Position numbers and translations under genes: made by a program. Of a stretch of DNA of 64,000 nucleotides, positions 47,228-57,400 are shown piece by piece; within the stretch, counting starts at the first letter, position 1; every line of letters begins with the position of its first letter. Source of the DNA: Turicibacter sp. TJ11 (GTDB lineage: Bacteria; Bacillota_I; Bacilli_A; MOL361; Turicibacteraceae); contig NZ_CP069349.1 in NCBI RefSeq assembly GCF_021497505.1, positions 1,141,861 through 1,205,860 on the forward strand. The letters are read 5' to 3'. Below the pieces are notes generated by a model. That model saw only the letters and a program-made list of their open reading frames with translations. It searched no databases and was not told the origin of the DNA.

Positions 47228-48247
47228 TTATTTACCAAACGAACAATGTGGGAATGAACAAACATCACAATCTAAACAAAGTCCACCATGTCCATATGCT
47301 GCAATATCATCTTTCGTTAAGATTTCATCCGTTAAAATACGAGGTAAAACAAGATCTAAAACGGTACGTTTTGAATACATCGCACAACTTGGAACACCTA
47401 GAACTGGAATATTTCCATGATAAGCTAATAAGAACATCGCACCTGGTAAAATAGGTGAACCATATGTCACTAAATCACAACCACTTTCTTTAATCGCAGT
47501 TGGTGTCACATCATCTGGATCAACCGACATTCCACCTGTACAAATAATTAAATCTACCTTTTCTTCAATTCCCTTTTGAATTTCTTCAATAATTCGTTCT
47601 TTTTGATCCGGTAAGATCACTTGACGAATGACTTCACTTCCATACTCTCCCAACTTGCGTTCAATGACAGGTAAGAAAGCATCTTTAATCGTTCCTTTAT
47701 AAACTTCATTTCCTGTAGTAATCAATAAACATTTTTTAGGTTTAAATGTTTCTAACCAAATCACACGTTCTTTAATTAAGTTTTCGGCTTGAATAATTTT
47801 TTCTTCATCAATAATTAATGGGATGACACGTGTTCCACCAATTTTTTCACCTTTTTTTAATGGCGTGTTATGATGAATCGTTGCCATCATCATCTCACCA
47901 ATTGAATTTAGTGTAAATAATTTTTCTTTATCAACTTTTAATACCCCATCTGTTGCTGCAAAGAAATCAATTTTTCCTTCTTTAATTTCTTCTGATAATG
48001 CAATTCCTTCACCTTTAACTAAATGAGCCAAACGTGTGGCTGCTTCATTTTCATGTAATTGCCCTTCTTTTGCTTCCCAAACATAAATATGCTCTTTTCC
48101 AATCGCACGTAATTTCTCAATATCTTCTTCTTGAATTAAATGTCCTTTTTTAAATAAACGACCTTTAAATTCCCCAGGAATAATTTGTGTCACATCGTGT
48201 GAAAGCACGGTTCCAATAGCATCTTCTACTTTAATCATTTTCATCAT
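47228..48247 (-). CDS. Molybdopterin-binding protein with MoaB/Mog fold and C-terminal Cys cluster
   Basis: 339 residues. An N-terminal domain (about 1-150, [20 protein letters not shown]) is followed by a MoaB/Mog-like domain (about 165-315) with [12 protein letters not shown] and [19 protein letters not shown]. The extreme C-terminus carries [12 protein letters not shown], a CxxCxxCx4C set that could bind a metal or Fe-S cluster. Related clostridial proteins accompany molybdenum hydroxylases and are annotated only as molybdopterin-binding. Its enzymatic role is not settled. GAAGGAGAAGG precedes the ATG. It lies between modB and moaC. Confidence 0.8.
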   Translation of the reverse strand: MMKMIKVEDAIGTVLSHDVTQIIPGEFKGRLFKKGHLIQEEDIEKLRAIGKEHIYVWEAKEGQLHENEAATRLAHLVKGEGIALSEEIKEGKIDFFAATDGVLKVDKEKLFTLNSIGEMMMATIHHNTPLKKGEKIGGTRVIPLIIDEEKIIQAENLIKERVIWLETFKPKKCLLITTGNEVYKGTIKDAFLPVIERKLGEYGSEVIRQVILPDQKERIIEEIQKGIEEKVDLIICTGGMSVDPDDVTPTAIKESGCDLVTYGSPILPGAMFLLAYHGNIPVLGVPSCAMYSKRTVLDLVLPRILTDEILTKDDIAAYGHGGLCLDCDVCSFPHCSFGK

Positions 48248-48267
48248 GACTGATCCTTCTCCTTCAT

Positions 48268-48939
48268 TTAGTACCTCATGTAATTTAACAATGTTTTATA
48301 TAAGCTCACTAAAAAGATAGCAACTATAAAAATGACAACTAAAATTAACAACGCTTGCTGATTATCATTATTTTCTATCGCATAATAAAGCGCCATCGGT
48401 AACGTCTGTGTTTTTCCCGGAATATTTCCTGCTACTAATATCGTTGCCCCAAATTCACCAAATGCTCGAGCAAACGATAATAGCATCCCGTTTAAAATGC
48501 CTTGAATAGAAAGAGGAAAAATTATTTTTATCCAAATGGTTAGCTCACTGGCTCCATACACGCGGGCAGCATTTAACACATCCTCATCAATTGATAAGAC
48601 GGCTGCTTTTATACTTTGATACATAATGGGAAACGTCACAACGATTCCTGCGATCACGGCAGCTGTTAGTGTAAAAATAATTGAAATATCAAACATTTGA
48701 TAAAGAAATCGTCCAATCCATCCTTGACGTCCGAAAATCATTAAGATGATGTAACCGATCGCTGAAGGAGGAATAAACATCGGTAAAATAAATAATCCTT
48801 CTAACCAACGGTAACGTTTCTTTTGATTAAATCCAATAAAAATAACAGCCCCCATCGCTAGTAAAAGCCCAATGAGAACCACTAATAAAACAACAGTAAA
48901 TGAAACTTTCGAAGCTTCAATTAATACTTTATTATTCAT
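48268..48939 (-). CDS. modB: Molybdate ABC transporter permease ModB
   Basis: 223 residues, about five membrane helices. The EAA-loop DEDVLNAARVYGASELTIWI and LSFARAFGEFGATILVAGNI are classic ModB motifs. It forms the membrane channel for molybdate with ModA. I place the start at ATG 48939, overlapping the modA stop by eight bases; ATG 48954 also is in frame. No ModC ATPase gene follows, which is unusual. Confidence 0.9.
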   Translation of the reverse strand: MNNKVLIEASKVSFTVVLLVVLIGLLLAMGAVIFIGFNQKKRYRWLEGLFILPMFIPPSAIGYIILMIFGRQGWIGRFLYQMFDISIIFTLTAAVIAGIVVTFPIMYQSIKAAVLSIDEDVLNAARVYGASELTIWIKIIFPLSIQGILNGMLLSFARAFGEFGATILVAGNIPGKTQTLPMALYYAIENNDNQQALLILVVIFIVAIFLVSLYKTLLNYMRY

Positions 48940-49696
48940 TAATATCAAATCCATAAGACTTCAAAATATTTTTTCCTGTGCTTGATAAAATAAAATCCAT
49001 AAATGCTTCGCACTCTTTTTGATTTTTGTATCCCTCAATTGGTGCTAACGAGTAAACGATAGGCTCATATGAATCTTGAGGAAGTGGCAGAACTACTGAA
49101 GCTTGAGTTAAAGTCAGTGCATCGGTTTGATAAATCACACCATAGTCAACTTCGCCTCGTTCTACATACGTTTTAACAGCCGTGACATCTTTAGCATAAA
49201 TCAGTGAATCGTTGAGTTCTTCCCAAAGATTTAAGTTCACAAACGATTCCTTTGCATATTCTCCTACCGGCACCGTACTGACGTCTCCAATCGCTAACGT
49301 GAACGATTGCTTCGTTAAATCAGTGAGTGTTGAGATAGTAGGCGCATCTTCACTTTTAATTAACACTAACGTATTAGAGATGGTAGAATCTTTTTTATTT
49401 GCCAAAATCAAACCTTCTTCTATTAATTGATCGACATACTTTTCATCAGCAGAAAAAAATAACCCTACCTCGGCCCCTTGACTAATCTGCTTTTTAAGGG
49501 TTCCAGACCCACCTGAGTTTAGATGAATATTAATTGGCACTTCTTTTTCGTATGCTTCAATGATTTCATTCATCACTGGAACTAAACTCGCTGCCACACT
49601 AATATGAATGTCTTTTGTTTGATCATCTGTCTTGTGGCAAGCTGCTAATAACAAAGTGACTAAAACGGTCATAAAAATCGTTATTTTCTTGCACAT
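48932..49696 (-). CDS. modA: Molybdate-binding lipoprotein ModA
   Basis: 254 residues. A signal peptide with lipobox TLLLAACHK (Cys near 20) anchors it outside the membrane. IHISVAASLVPVMNEI and INIHLNSGGSGTLKKQI are the oxyanion-binding segments of ModA; DYGVIYQTDAL matches the second lobe. It captures molybdate or tungstate for ModB. The gene overlaps mogA by 16 bases, with GGTGAGGC as ribosome site. Confidence 0.92.
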   Translation of the reverse strand: MCKKITIFMTVLVTLLLAACHKTDDQTKDIHISVAASLVPVMNEIIEAYEKEVPINIHLNSGGSGTLKKQISQGAEVGLFFSADEKYVDQLIEEGLILANKKDSTISNTLVLIKSEDAPTISTLTDLTKQSFTLAIGDVSTVPVGEYAKESFVNLNLWEELNDSLIYAKDVTAVKTYVERGEVDYGVIYQTDALTLTQASVVLPLPQDSYEPIVYSLAPIEGYKNQKECEAFMDFILSSTGKNILKSYGFDINE

Positions 49697-50172
49697 TCTT
49701 TAGCCTCACCTAATAAAATCTGTATTCCATGTATAATCTCATCTAACACAAAGTCTAATGCTTCTTGGCAAGCTTTCGGACTTCCTGGCAAATTCACAAT
49801 TAATGTCTGTTTACGAATTCCTGAAACGGCACGCGATAACATCGCACGTTTTGTAATTTGCAAGCTGTAATAACGAATCGCTTCGCAAATTCCTAATGCC
49901 TCACGATCTAAAATGGCTTTAGTCGCCTCTGGTGTCACATCTCGCATAGAAAAACCTGTGCCACCTGTTGTTAAAATTAAATTCACCTTTAATTCATCAC
50001 ACATGTGAACCATTTCTTCTGATAACATGTTTTGATCATCAGGTAAAATAACGTATTTTTCAACTTTAAATCCTTTTTGTTCGATGATTTCTTTAATGAC
50101 TGCACCACTTTTATCTTCACGCTCACCTGCGTAACCTTTGTCGCTACTCGTAATAATTCCAACTGTATACAC
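49681..50172 (-). CDS. Molybdopterin adenylyltransferase-type protein (MogA/MoaB)
   Basis: 163 residues. TVGIITSSDKGYAGEREDKS and LILTTGGTGFSMRDVTPEAT are the MPT-binding motifs of the MogA/MoaB family, and IVNLPGSPKACQEAL the conserved end. It adenylates molybdopterin before metal insertion by MoeA. GTG start at 50172 immediately after the mobA stop, with TTTGGAGGCG inside mobA as ribosome site. Whether it is orthologous to MogA or MoaB cannot be decided here. Confidence 0.9.
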   Translation of the reverse strand: MYTVGIITSSDKGYAGEREDKSGAVIKEIIEQKGFKVEKYVILPDDQNMLSEEMVHMCDELKVNLILTTGGTGFSMRDVTPEATKAILDREALGICEAIRYYSLQITKRAMLSRAVSGIRKQTLIVNLPGSPKACQEALDFVLDEIIHGIQILLGEAKECARK

Positions 50173-50748
50173 TTAAATCGCCTCCAAAGTTAAAAAATCG
50201 GTTGGGGTATTTACATTCATAAAATCCGTCTGTAAAAAACATTCATCCCCCATCGTTGTAACGACTTCATAATTCAAACGTCTGATGAAGGACTGTAATT
50301 TATACTCTTGATTCATTAACGCTTCATGCACTTTATCTTTTATCGATTGATGATAAACGGCACAAAGCGGTTGAAGTCGTTCGTCATAAACGGGAACTAA
50401 AACGTCATATCCTTCTTCATAATCAGCTAAATAATTTAAAACCTCTTTACGAACTAATGGCATATCACAAGCCACACATAAAACGTGGGCTGTTTTGGCT
50501 TCATGCAAGGCAGCCTCAATCCCTGATAATGGGCCATGACCTTGAGAAAGATCAGGAATGACTCGAACATTTAATAATTGATAAGGTGTTGGGTCATTAG
50601 CAATGATAATCACTTCTTCAAAATCTTCACCCGCTTCAATTAAACGTTCAATAAACGTTTTATCCTGATAAGTCATTAAGGCTTTATTACGATGGTTCAT
50701 TCGACTTGATTGACCACCTGCTAAAATAGCTAACGTTTTATCATTCAT
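50173..50748 (-). CDS. mobA: Molybdenum cofactor guanylyltransferase MobA
   Basis: 191 residues. LAILAGGQSSRMNHRNKALM is the GTP-binding signature (the usual RMGxDK is RMNHRNK here); VLCVACDMPLVRKEVL carries the Mg-binding Asp. It attaches GMP to the cofactor to make the bis-MGD form used by DMSO-reductase-family enzymes. It implies that this organism has such enzymes, though none is in the window. ATG 50748 follows AAAGGAGGATATT. Confidence 0.9.
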   Translation of the reverse strand: MNDKTLAILAGGQSSRMNHRNKALMTYQDKTFIERLIEAGEDFEEVIIIANDPTPYQLLNVRVIPDLSQGHGPLSGIEAALHEAKTAHVLCVACDMPLVRKEVLNYLADYEEGYDVLVPVYDERLQPLCAVYHQSIKDKVHEALMNQEYKLQSFIRRLNYEVVTTMGDECFLQTDFMNVNTPTDFLTLEAI

Positions 50749-50761
50749 TTAATATCCTCCT

Positions 50762-51970
50762 TTAGGATAATTTAATAATGGATACCCAATCTCCTTCACT
50801 GAGTGGTCCTACATTTGCTTTTATTTCTATTAAGCAATTAGACCCGATTGTCGAACTTAAAATACCATTTCCACCTTTTTGTTGAGTCACTGTGACTACC
50901 TGACCTTTAGGCGTTGATTCAACAAATCCACGAATAAAACGTCGTTGTTTTGCAACCTTTGTCATCTCATGATTTAGGCGTGCTTGTTCATATCTCAAGC
51001 CTATCATTTGATGACCCGCTAACTTGCTAAGCGTTGGTCTAGCAATTAATTCAAACGTCGTTAAGGCAGCCGTTGGATTTCCTGATAAACTAATAATCAT
51101 TTTATTTTGATATTGACTACAAAGAAGCGCCGATCCTGGTTTAATTAAGATTTTCCAAAATAATTTTTCGCCACCTAGTTCATCAATGGCTTCTTTGATT
51201 AAATCTTTCTCACCTACTGACGCTCCACCTGTCGTAATAATCACATCAGCGACTTCTAATGATTTTTTGATCTTTTGAGCAATACCACTCACACAATCTT
51301 TTTCGTGATTAGTATACGTCACCTCATACCCTAGCTCTTTAACACGACCTAAAATCGCGTACTTATTACTGTTATAAATCTTTCCAAACGGTAGGGGTTG
51401 TCCAAGTTCAGAAACTTCATCACCGGTACTAATAAAGGCCACTCGAGGTTTTTGATACACATCTACCTCTTCAATTCCTGCACTCGCTAAAATTCCGATG
51501 TCTGCGTAGTCTAAACATTTCCCTTTCCTTACTAAAAGAGTTCCATCGGTGATATCTTCTCCTTTTGGACAAATATTTTCACCGGGCTTTACCACTTTCT
51601 CAACAAAAATAATTCCGTCTCTAATGACAACATCTTCTTGTTTAATGACTGCCGTTGCCCCTTTAGGAATGGGAGCTCCAGTCATAATTTTAATCGCTGT
51701 TTTAGCTGTTAGTTCCCTCTTAGAATGTCCACCAGCAAATACTTCATCAATGACCTTTAATGTTACAGGCAAATGTTGAGTATCATTTGCGATAATGGCA
51801 TACCCATCCATGGCTGACTTATCAAAAGGAGGATTATTCATACTTGAATAAATTGATTCATGACAAACTCGTCCGATGGCCTCAAGTAAAGGAACTCGCT
51901 CGATGTCCAATGAATCAACTCGTTCATCTAAAATATGAATAGCCTCTTCTAAGCTAATAAATGACTTCAT
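50762..51970 (-). CDS. moeA: Molybdopterin molybdenumtransferase MoeA
   Basis: 402 residues, normal length. PPFDKSAMDGYAI near residue 55, MTGAPIPKGATAVIKQEDV, STGDEVSELGQPLPFGKIYN and TGGASVGEKD are conserved MoeA blocks; the C-terminal domain includes SGNPTAALTTFE. It inserts molybdate into adenylylated molybdopterin. ATG 51970 has GAAGGTGAAGG upstream; the frame also reaches a GTG at 51979. Preceded by a structured leader with a terminator, which may control the whole downstream operon. Confidence 0.93.
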   Translation of the reverse strand: MKSFISLEEAIHILDERVDSLDIERVPLLEAIGRVCHESIYSSMNNPPFDKSAMDGYAIIANDTQHLPVTLKVIDEVFAGGHSKRELTAKTAIKIMTGAPIPKGATAVIKQEDVVIRDGIIFVEKVVKPGENICPKGEDITDGTLLVRKGKCLDYADIGILASAGIEEVDVYQKPRVAFISTGDEVSELGQPLPFGKIYNSNKYAILGRVKELGYEVTYTNHEKDCVSGIAQKIKKSLEVADVIITTGGASVGEKDLIKEAIDELGGEKLFWKILIKPGSALLCSQYQNKMIISLSGNPTAALTTFELIARPTLSKLAGHQMIGLRYEQARLNHEMTKVAKQRRFIRGFVESTPKGQVVTVTQQKGGNGILSSTIGSNCLIEIKANVGPLSEGDWVSIIKLS

Positions 51971-52054
51971 GACCTTCACCTTCTTTTTAATGCTGTTAAC
52001 ATCTTTTGCTCTGTTGTTAACTCCCTCATTTTAAGGTATTAAGCTAATAACAAA

Positions 52055-52257
52055 GCAAAAGAAAAGGCTTATTACTCAACTATTTTTGGGTATGAGTAAT
52101 AAGCCTATATATATCTATATAAACTCGACTTATTTTCCTTCCCAAACTGTGGAGATCATACTTTTTCAAATATCACCCTGTGAATCTCATTGGATTCAGG
52201 CCTATTATCCATAGAGTAACGTCCTTAGGCTTAATAGGCTCAAGAAAACTTATTCAA
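52055..52257 (-). promoter_or_regulatory. Structured leader with terminator before moeA (candidate riboswitch)
   Basis: Between mobB and moeA, transcribed on the minus strand. Order: stem GCCTATTA/TAATAGGC (about 52238-52231 with 52207-52200), hairpin CCTGAATC..GATTCACAGG (near 52200-52177), then a purine-rich tract (TTTGGGAAGG near 52140), then a perfect 13-pair stem TGAGTAATAAGCC/GGCTTATTACTCA (52105-52066) followed by TTTTCTTTTG, a textbook terminator 85 bases ahead of moeA. A ligand-sensing fold plus terminator is riboswitch-like; the Moco RNA family is the obvious candidate but I cannot confirm a match. A plain terminator of mobB is the alternative. Confidence 0.5.
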
Positions 52258-52761
52258 TTATTTTTCAAATTCAAACTCTTTTTCTTTTTCAATCAAATCA
52301 GCAAACATGATGTAGTCTGTTGATTGAAACACTGACACATCATTTAAATCTAGTGGTACATCGCTTGCAACCGCGATTAATAACTCTTCCTTCGTCATGA
52401 TGCAATCACTTACACCATCACGATAAACTTCAATTTTTCTTAGTGGGCTTTTTTTATAGCCTTCTACTAAAATGATATCTTTATCTTTTAATAATTGCAA
52501 GATATTAATTAACTCTATTTCTTCTTCGACTTCTTTAATCATTGCAAAACGATTTTTTGATGAAATAACAACCGTATTAGCACCCGCTTCACGATGACGA
52601 TATGTATCTTTTCCTGGATGATCGATATCAAATCCATGAACATCGTGTTTAACCGTAGCAACAGTTAAGCCTCGACTTCTTAACTCTTTAATTAACCCTT
52701 CCATTAAGACCGTTTTTCCTACATTTGATCCTTGACCAATAACATTTATAACCTTCGCCAT
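52258..52761 (-). CDS. mobB: Molybdopterin-guanine dinucleotide biosynthesis protein MobB
   Basis: 167 residues, a P-loop GTPase: VINVIGQGSNVGKTVLMEGL (Walker A), TVKHDVHGFDIDHPGKDTYR, and DIILVEGYKKSPLRKIEVYR are characteristic. It assists MobA. Start placed at ATG 52761 (MAKVINV) after GAAGGGGACTG; ATG 52779 is also in frame. It lies eight to 26 bases downstream of the broken tatC and upstream of the structured leader. Confidence 0.9.
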   Translation of the reverse strand: MAKVINVIGQGSNVGKTVLMEGLIKELRSRGLTVATVKHDVHGFDIDHPGKDTYRHREAGANTVVISSKNRFAMIKEVEEEIELINILQLLKDKDIILVEGYKKSPLRKIEVYRDGVSDCIMTKEELLIAVASDVPLDLNDVSVFQSTDYIMFADLIEKEKEFEFEK

Positions 52762-52786
52762 CGTTTCAGTCCCCTTCATACTCTAT

Positions 52787-53200
52787 CTATTGTTTCTTTC
52801 TCTTTTTAGTCAATTGTACTAGCCATGATAATCCAATGCTAATTTCAAATAACAAAATCATAGGAACAGCTAATAATAATGATACAACATCAGGCGATGT
52901 TATAAAAGCCGCAGCTATAAAAATAGCCATAACAAATATTGGGTGTTGTTTAATTAAAAAGTTAGGCGTCACCAATCCTAGCATCGATAATAACAAAATG
53001 ACCATTGGCATTTCAAACACTAAACCAAATCCTAAAATCATCGTACTAATGAAAGAGACAAAAGATTCAATAGAGATCATTGGTTTAATTCCTGATACGG
53101 CGATATTAACAAAAAACTCAAATGTGGTCGGTAAAACAATAGTATAGCAAAAAAATAGCCCCAATTATCAAGCAAAATAATAAAAAATTCTTTTTGTGAT
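52787..53200 (-). pseudogene. tatC: Twin-arginine translocase TatC, frameshifted and 5'-truncated
   Basis: The frame from 53164 to 52787 encodes the C-terminal half of TatC: CYTIVLPTTFEFFVN, then MILGFGLVFEMPMVILLLSM and ITSPDVVSLLLAVPMILLFE. Immediately upstream, the matching preceding segment (KKNFLLFCLIIGAIF) is present in another frame; deletion of one T in the T7 run near 53149 would join them. Further upstream stops appear within 20 codons and no TatC N-terminus (HLEELRKR) is seen. TatC exports folded proteins, including Mo enzymes, so its decay next to a Moco operon is notable. Confidence 0.75.
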
Positions 53201-53477
53201 ATAATCACTTCAAAATAAATGTTAACAAACTCATATCGTCAAAAAGTTCTAACAAGTGTATTCCTCATATGCTCCCTTTTCAATCAAAAACCTGTTTATT
53301 AATTAGATACGTACTCAGGCTATGATATGTTAGTGTTGACTTTTAAACTCCTCTTGAGATTTATTTATATTTTTTCAATATTTATTACAATCACTTCGCG
53401 CTGTTAACTATATACAAGAATTATCTATAAATAAAACCTTGTTTTCTCATCAATCACGTCAAAGTTTTAATCCATTA

Positions 53478-53513
53478 AAAAAGATGAATGCCTGTTTTGA
53501 CATTCATCTTTTT
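53478..53513 (-). terminator. Terminator after YesL-like gene
   Basis: AAAAAGATGAATG (53478-53490) and CATTCATCTTTTT (53501-53513), perfect stem. The remaining region 53200-53477 shows no gene. Confidence 0.88.
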
Positions 53514-53540
53514 GATTTAAATGATATGATTATCTATTTT

Positions 53541-54170
53541 TTAAACTTCTTCAAGCTCATTCAACACGTCTTTTCGATCGAGAAATTTCAAAATAGACTG
53601 TCTGATATAATGACTAGCTGTTAAGGCAATCGCTGCTGGTAAGATGATTAAAAGACCTGGTATCATGACTAAACAAAATAACATCGCAATGATGACACCA
53701 AATGCTTTAATCGATTCAAGTAAATACGCATGGGTAAATAAAAAAGAATTTTTAATGAGCATGATCGTTTTGAGTTCATATTTCGCTAACAACGCACACA
53801 TATAAAAACTCAGCATCATCACCTCAAAAACAATGACAACAAGGATGAACAAAGAAAGACTGAATCCTTGTTGTAAGAATGAGTATCCCATCATTAAATA
53901 GATCGTGGCACTAAACCATAAAACCCCTAAGATGACTGTCACTAAAAGTGATTGAACAAAATTTTGTTTATAACTTTTGATAAAATCAAAAAGAATCTTA
54001 GATTCTTTTCCACTTACTTTTTTATCTGCCACATAAAATAACGCTGTCGTTGAAGCTCCAATTGTGATAATGGGTAAGCATCCAATCATCCATAATATCG
54101 AAATAACCCCCATATCGCTTAACGTATAAATCATCTTTAAAAATATGTTTTCATCATCCTGTTTTCTCAT
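53541..54170 (-). CDS. DUF624/YesL-family membrane protein
   Basis: 209 residues with five or so membrane helices. LSDMGVISILWMIGCLPIIT near the N-terminus and ASTTALFYVADKKVSG are typical of DUF624 (YesL) proteins, often found with carbohydrate ABC transporters, function unknown. Two ATGs six bases apart; the second (54170) has better spacing to GGAGGG. Monocistronic with its own terminator. Confidence 0.75.
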   Translation of the reverse strand: MRKQDDENIFLKMIYTLSDMGVISILWMIGCLPIITIGASTTALFYVADKKVSGKESKILFDFIKSYKQNFVQSLLVTVILGVLWFSATIYLMMGYSFLQQGFSLSLFILVVIVFEVMMLSFYMCALLAKYELKTIMLIKNSFLFTHAYLLESIKAFGVIIAMLFCLVMIPGLLIILPAAIALTASHYIRQSILKFLDRKDVLNELEEV

Positions 54171-54360
54171 TCTCATCCCTCCAACATCGCTTTTTCATCA
54201 TATTGCTTATGGGGATTATACCATAATTTAATATGGTTTTATTTCGAAAATTGTTGTAATTTTTGTCATTTTTAAATCAACTTTTTCATATCATTTAAAG
54301 AAGACGCTTCTCTCAAAATTAAGGTTCATTCTATATTTTTACCTTTTCACTTATATCGTC

Positions 54361-54394
54361 AAAAAACAGGTCCAATACTTTGGACCTGTTTTTT
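54361..54394 (-). terminator. Terminator of sbcDC operon
   Basis: AAAAAACAGGTCCAA and its complement TTGGACCTGTTTTTT form a 15-pair stem with a very short loop, 19 bases past the sbcC stop. Confidence 0.9.
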
Positions 54395-54412
54395 ATTTAA
54401 TATTAGATAAAA

Positions 54413-57400
54413 TTAACTCATCTTAAAGTAAGCATGACTTCCCCGATTATCCATTTCTACAACGAGCTTAGCTGGAATTCTTTCCTTTAATTCATGAACA
54501 TGGGAAATGACTCCGATTAGTCGCCCGTGATCTTGTAATTCCATTAAAATGTCAATCGCCTGATCTAACGACTCAGAGTCTAAGGTTCCGAATCCTTCAT
54601 CAATAAACATCGTATCTAATTGAATCCCACCTGAATTTTGCTGAACGGTATCTGAAAGCCCTAGCGCAAGTGCAAGTGACGCTTTAAAACTTTCACCACC
54701 TGATAACGTATTAACAGGACGCGTTTTTGCCGTATGACTATCGTAAACATCTAAGTCTAATCCTTTACGCCCGCCTCCTTTCACTTCTTCTCGACGAAGT
54801 AAATAATAACGACGCGCTGTCATTTTTTGAAGACGAGTATTAGCAGCCTCTAACACTTCATCAAAATAACTTGATAACACGTAAGTTTCAAAAGACATTT
54901 TTCCACCACTTCGACCATTAGCCAGTGATTCTAGCTCTCCGATGACTAAATATTCTTGTTCACGTTTTTGAATCGTCTCGTATTTTTTCTGAATTGAATT
55001 TAATAAATAATCATTTTGCTCAAGATTTGCTAATAATGTCGCTTGTTCTTTTGTTAACTGATTTTTTCGACTTTCTAAGTCTGCCAATATCTCTTCAATG
55101 ACACTGATATTGACACGATCTTTTCCTTGAAGTTCTCCTTTTAACAAGTCTACCATCTTCGTCGCCGTGTGTAGTTCTTGATAGAAGGTTTGAACTTGTT
55201 GCTCTAGTTGTACCAATTGATCAATCATTTGTTTTGCTTCTTCATAATGACTTAGACTAGTAAACGAACCTTCTACTTGGTTTTTAAACGTTTGAGAAAT
55301 CATCTGGTGTTGTTCCTCATAATGAACAAACTGTTCCTGAGCTTCAGATAATTTAGCTTGTAGCTCTGTCAATTGATGAGTGACTCGTTCATAGTCTAAT
55401 TGACTTTGTGTAATATTTTGTTGAAGTTTGATCTTTTGATCTGAGATTTCTGATATCCTTTGTTTTAATACCGTCAACACTCGGTACTCCATTGGAATCG
55501 TTAACTCTAAATCTTCTTTTGAACGTTTTTCAACGCTATAACACTCACGTTTTGCTTGGAGTAATCGTTCTTCTTTAAGCAATTCTTCTTCTAGTGGATG
55601 AATGTTTTCTTTTTCAGAGGTTAACTGTTTAATTTGCTCCGTTATTCTTTGACTTTCTTCGTTTAATGTTTGTTGAAGTTGACTTAAATCGTTAAAACTT
55701 ATCATGAGTTGGTCACGTAATTGTTCTAGTCTAAGTCTTGAAACTTCCATCACTTCTTCTTGTGATAAACGTTGCTTCAACCACTCGATAAACTGTGCAA
55801 TTGACTCATCTTCTTGTGATTTTTTCATCTGTAAAGCAGTTAACTCTTGGTTGATGTGATGGGATTTTGATTCTAACGCCTCAACTTGTGCTCTTTCTTG
55901 TTCAAGTTCTTGCTTCGTTAGAATTTTCTCCTCACTTCGACGAGGATTAGGATGTTCCTTCGATCCACAAACAGGACAAGCTTGATTCACTTGTAATTCA
56001 TTTGCTAAGCGAATCGCCGCAGCATTAATAAATAATTCTGCTTGATGCTCATAGAATTCACGTTTTGCTTCCGACTCGTTTTTAACGTGGGTATAGTCTA
56101 ATTGTAACTGATCAAGACGCTGCTGTGTCTGCTCTTTTGATGTCACCACTAAAATTAAACGTTGAAGCTGTTGAATCGTTTCTTCTTGTTTTTCCTTTTC
56201 AAAGCTTAAGGCCTGTAATTGTTCGTTTAAATCAGTTAATTGAGGGGACAACTCATCTAATAGCGATACCTTTTGTTTAAGTTCTGCTAATTTTTTTTGT
56301 TTCTCCTCCACTTGATCTTTCAACAAATTCCCTTCTACTATCAAGGTGTGTAATAGACGTTCCTTTTCTTCTAATTTCATGACTCCATCTACAAAGCGAT
56401 TTAACTCTAGTTCTTGTTGGTTTAAACCGACTAATTGTTCTCTTAAAGACTCGATAGCATCATAACATTTTTTCACCAAAATGAATTGATGGTTGGTTTC
56501 TTCTAATGACTGTTGCAACTGTTGTTTTTTTAAATCAGCGTCTCGTTTAAACGCCTCATACTTTAACATTTCGTTTTCACTTGGAATAATAGACTGTGCA
56601 AATTTAATAACCTGTATTTGTTGTTCTTGATCTTTAATGACCCTTTCATAATGTTTCAATTGATCGACTGTTTTCAACGTCTGTTCATATTGATTAAATT
56701 TTTCATTTAAATGCTTTCCTGCTTCATAGCTCATTCGATGTTCCTGGATAGATTCCCCTAAAAATTGAATCATCCCACTTAACGTTTCAAGAGATTCGCC
56801 CCATTTTTTTTGTACAGATTTAACGACCTCAAGTAACGTTGGTAGTGGCTGTTCATAATCAATCGTATGTTCTTCATCTGTTTTAATTAATTTTAATTCC
56901 GCTAAAATCGCTTTTTGAGTGTCTGCTACTTCTAGTTTTAAGGCATTAGATTTGGTCGTTAACTGTTCTTGAATTTTTTTATAAAAATCAGTGCCAAATA
57001 TTTTCCGCAAAATCTCTTCTTTATTTGTGGTGTTAGCATATAAGAATTCTTTAAAATCCCCCTGCGGAATCATGACTATTTTTCGAAATTGCTCCACCTT
57101 TAAACCGATAATTTGTTGAATCAATTCTCTAACTTCATTTTCTTTTGTCACAGGAGGCTCCTCACCTCCTACTTCTAAAAGTTCAACTGAAGCGGGAACT
57201 TCTCTAAATCCCTCTCCCCTTTTTTTCTTTTGTTGTTGTTGAGGAGCACGCAAGATTTTATAAATTTTATCCTTCACTTGAAAGGTAAATTCTACTTCTG
57301 TTTTGATTTCACTTTGAGCAGCAAAATCACTACGTAGCTCTTTTCCTGTTCGACTCCCCCCACTTGTTTCCCCATATAACGCATAGCAAATGGCATCAAA

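Noticed and set aside
47124-47420. 98-codon plus-strand frame opposite moaC and the molybdopterin-binding gene
   Set aside because: Antisense to conserved coding DNA; no ribosome site.
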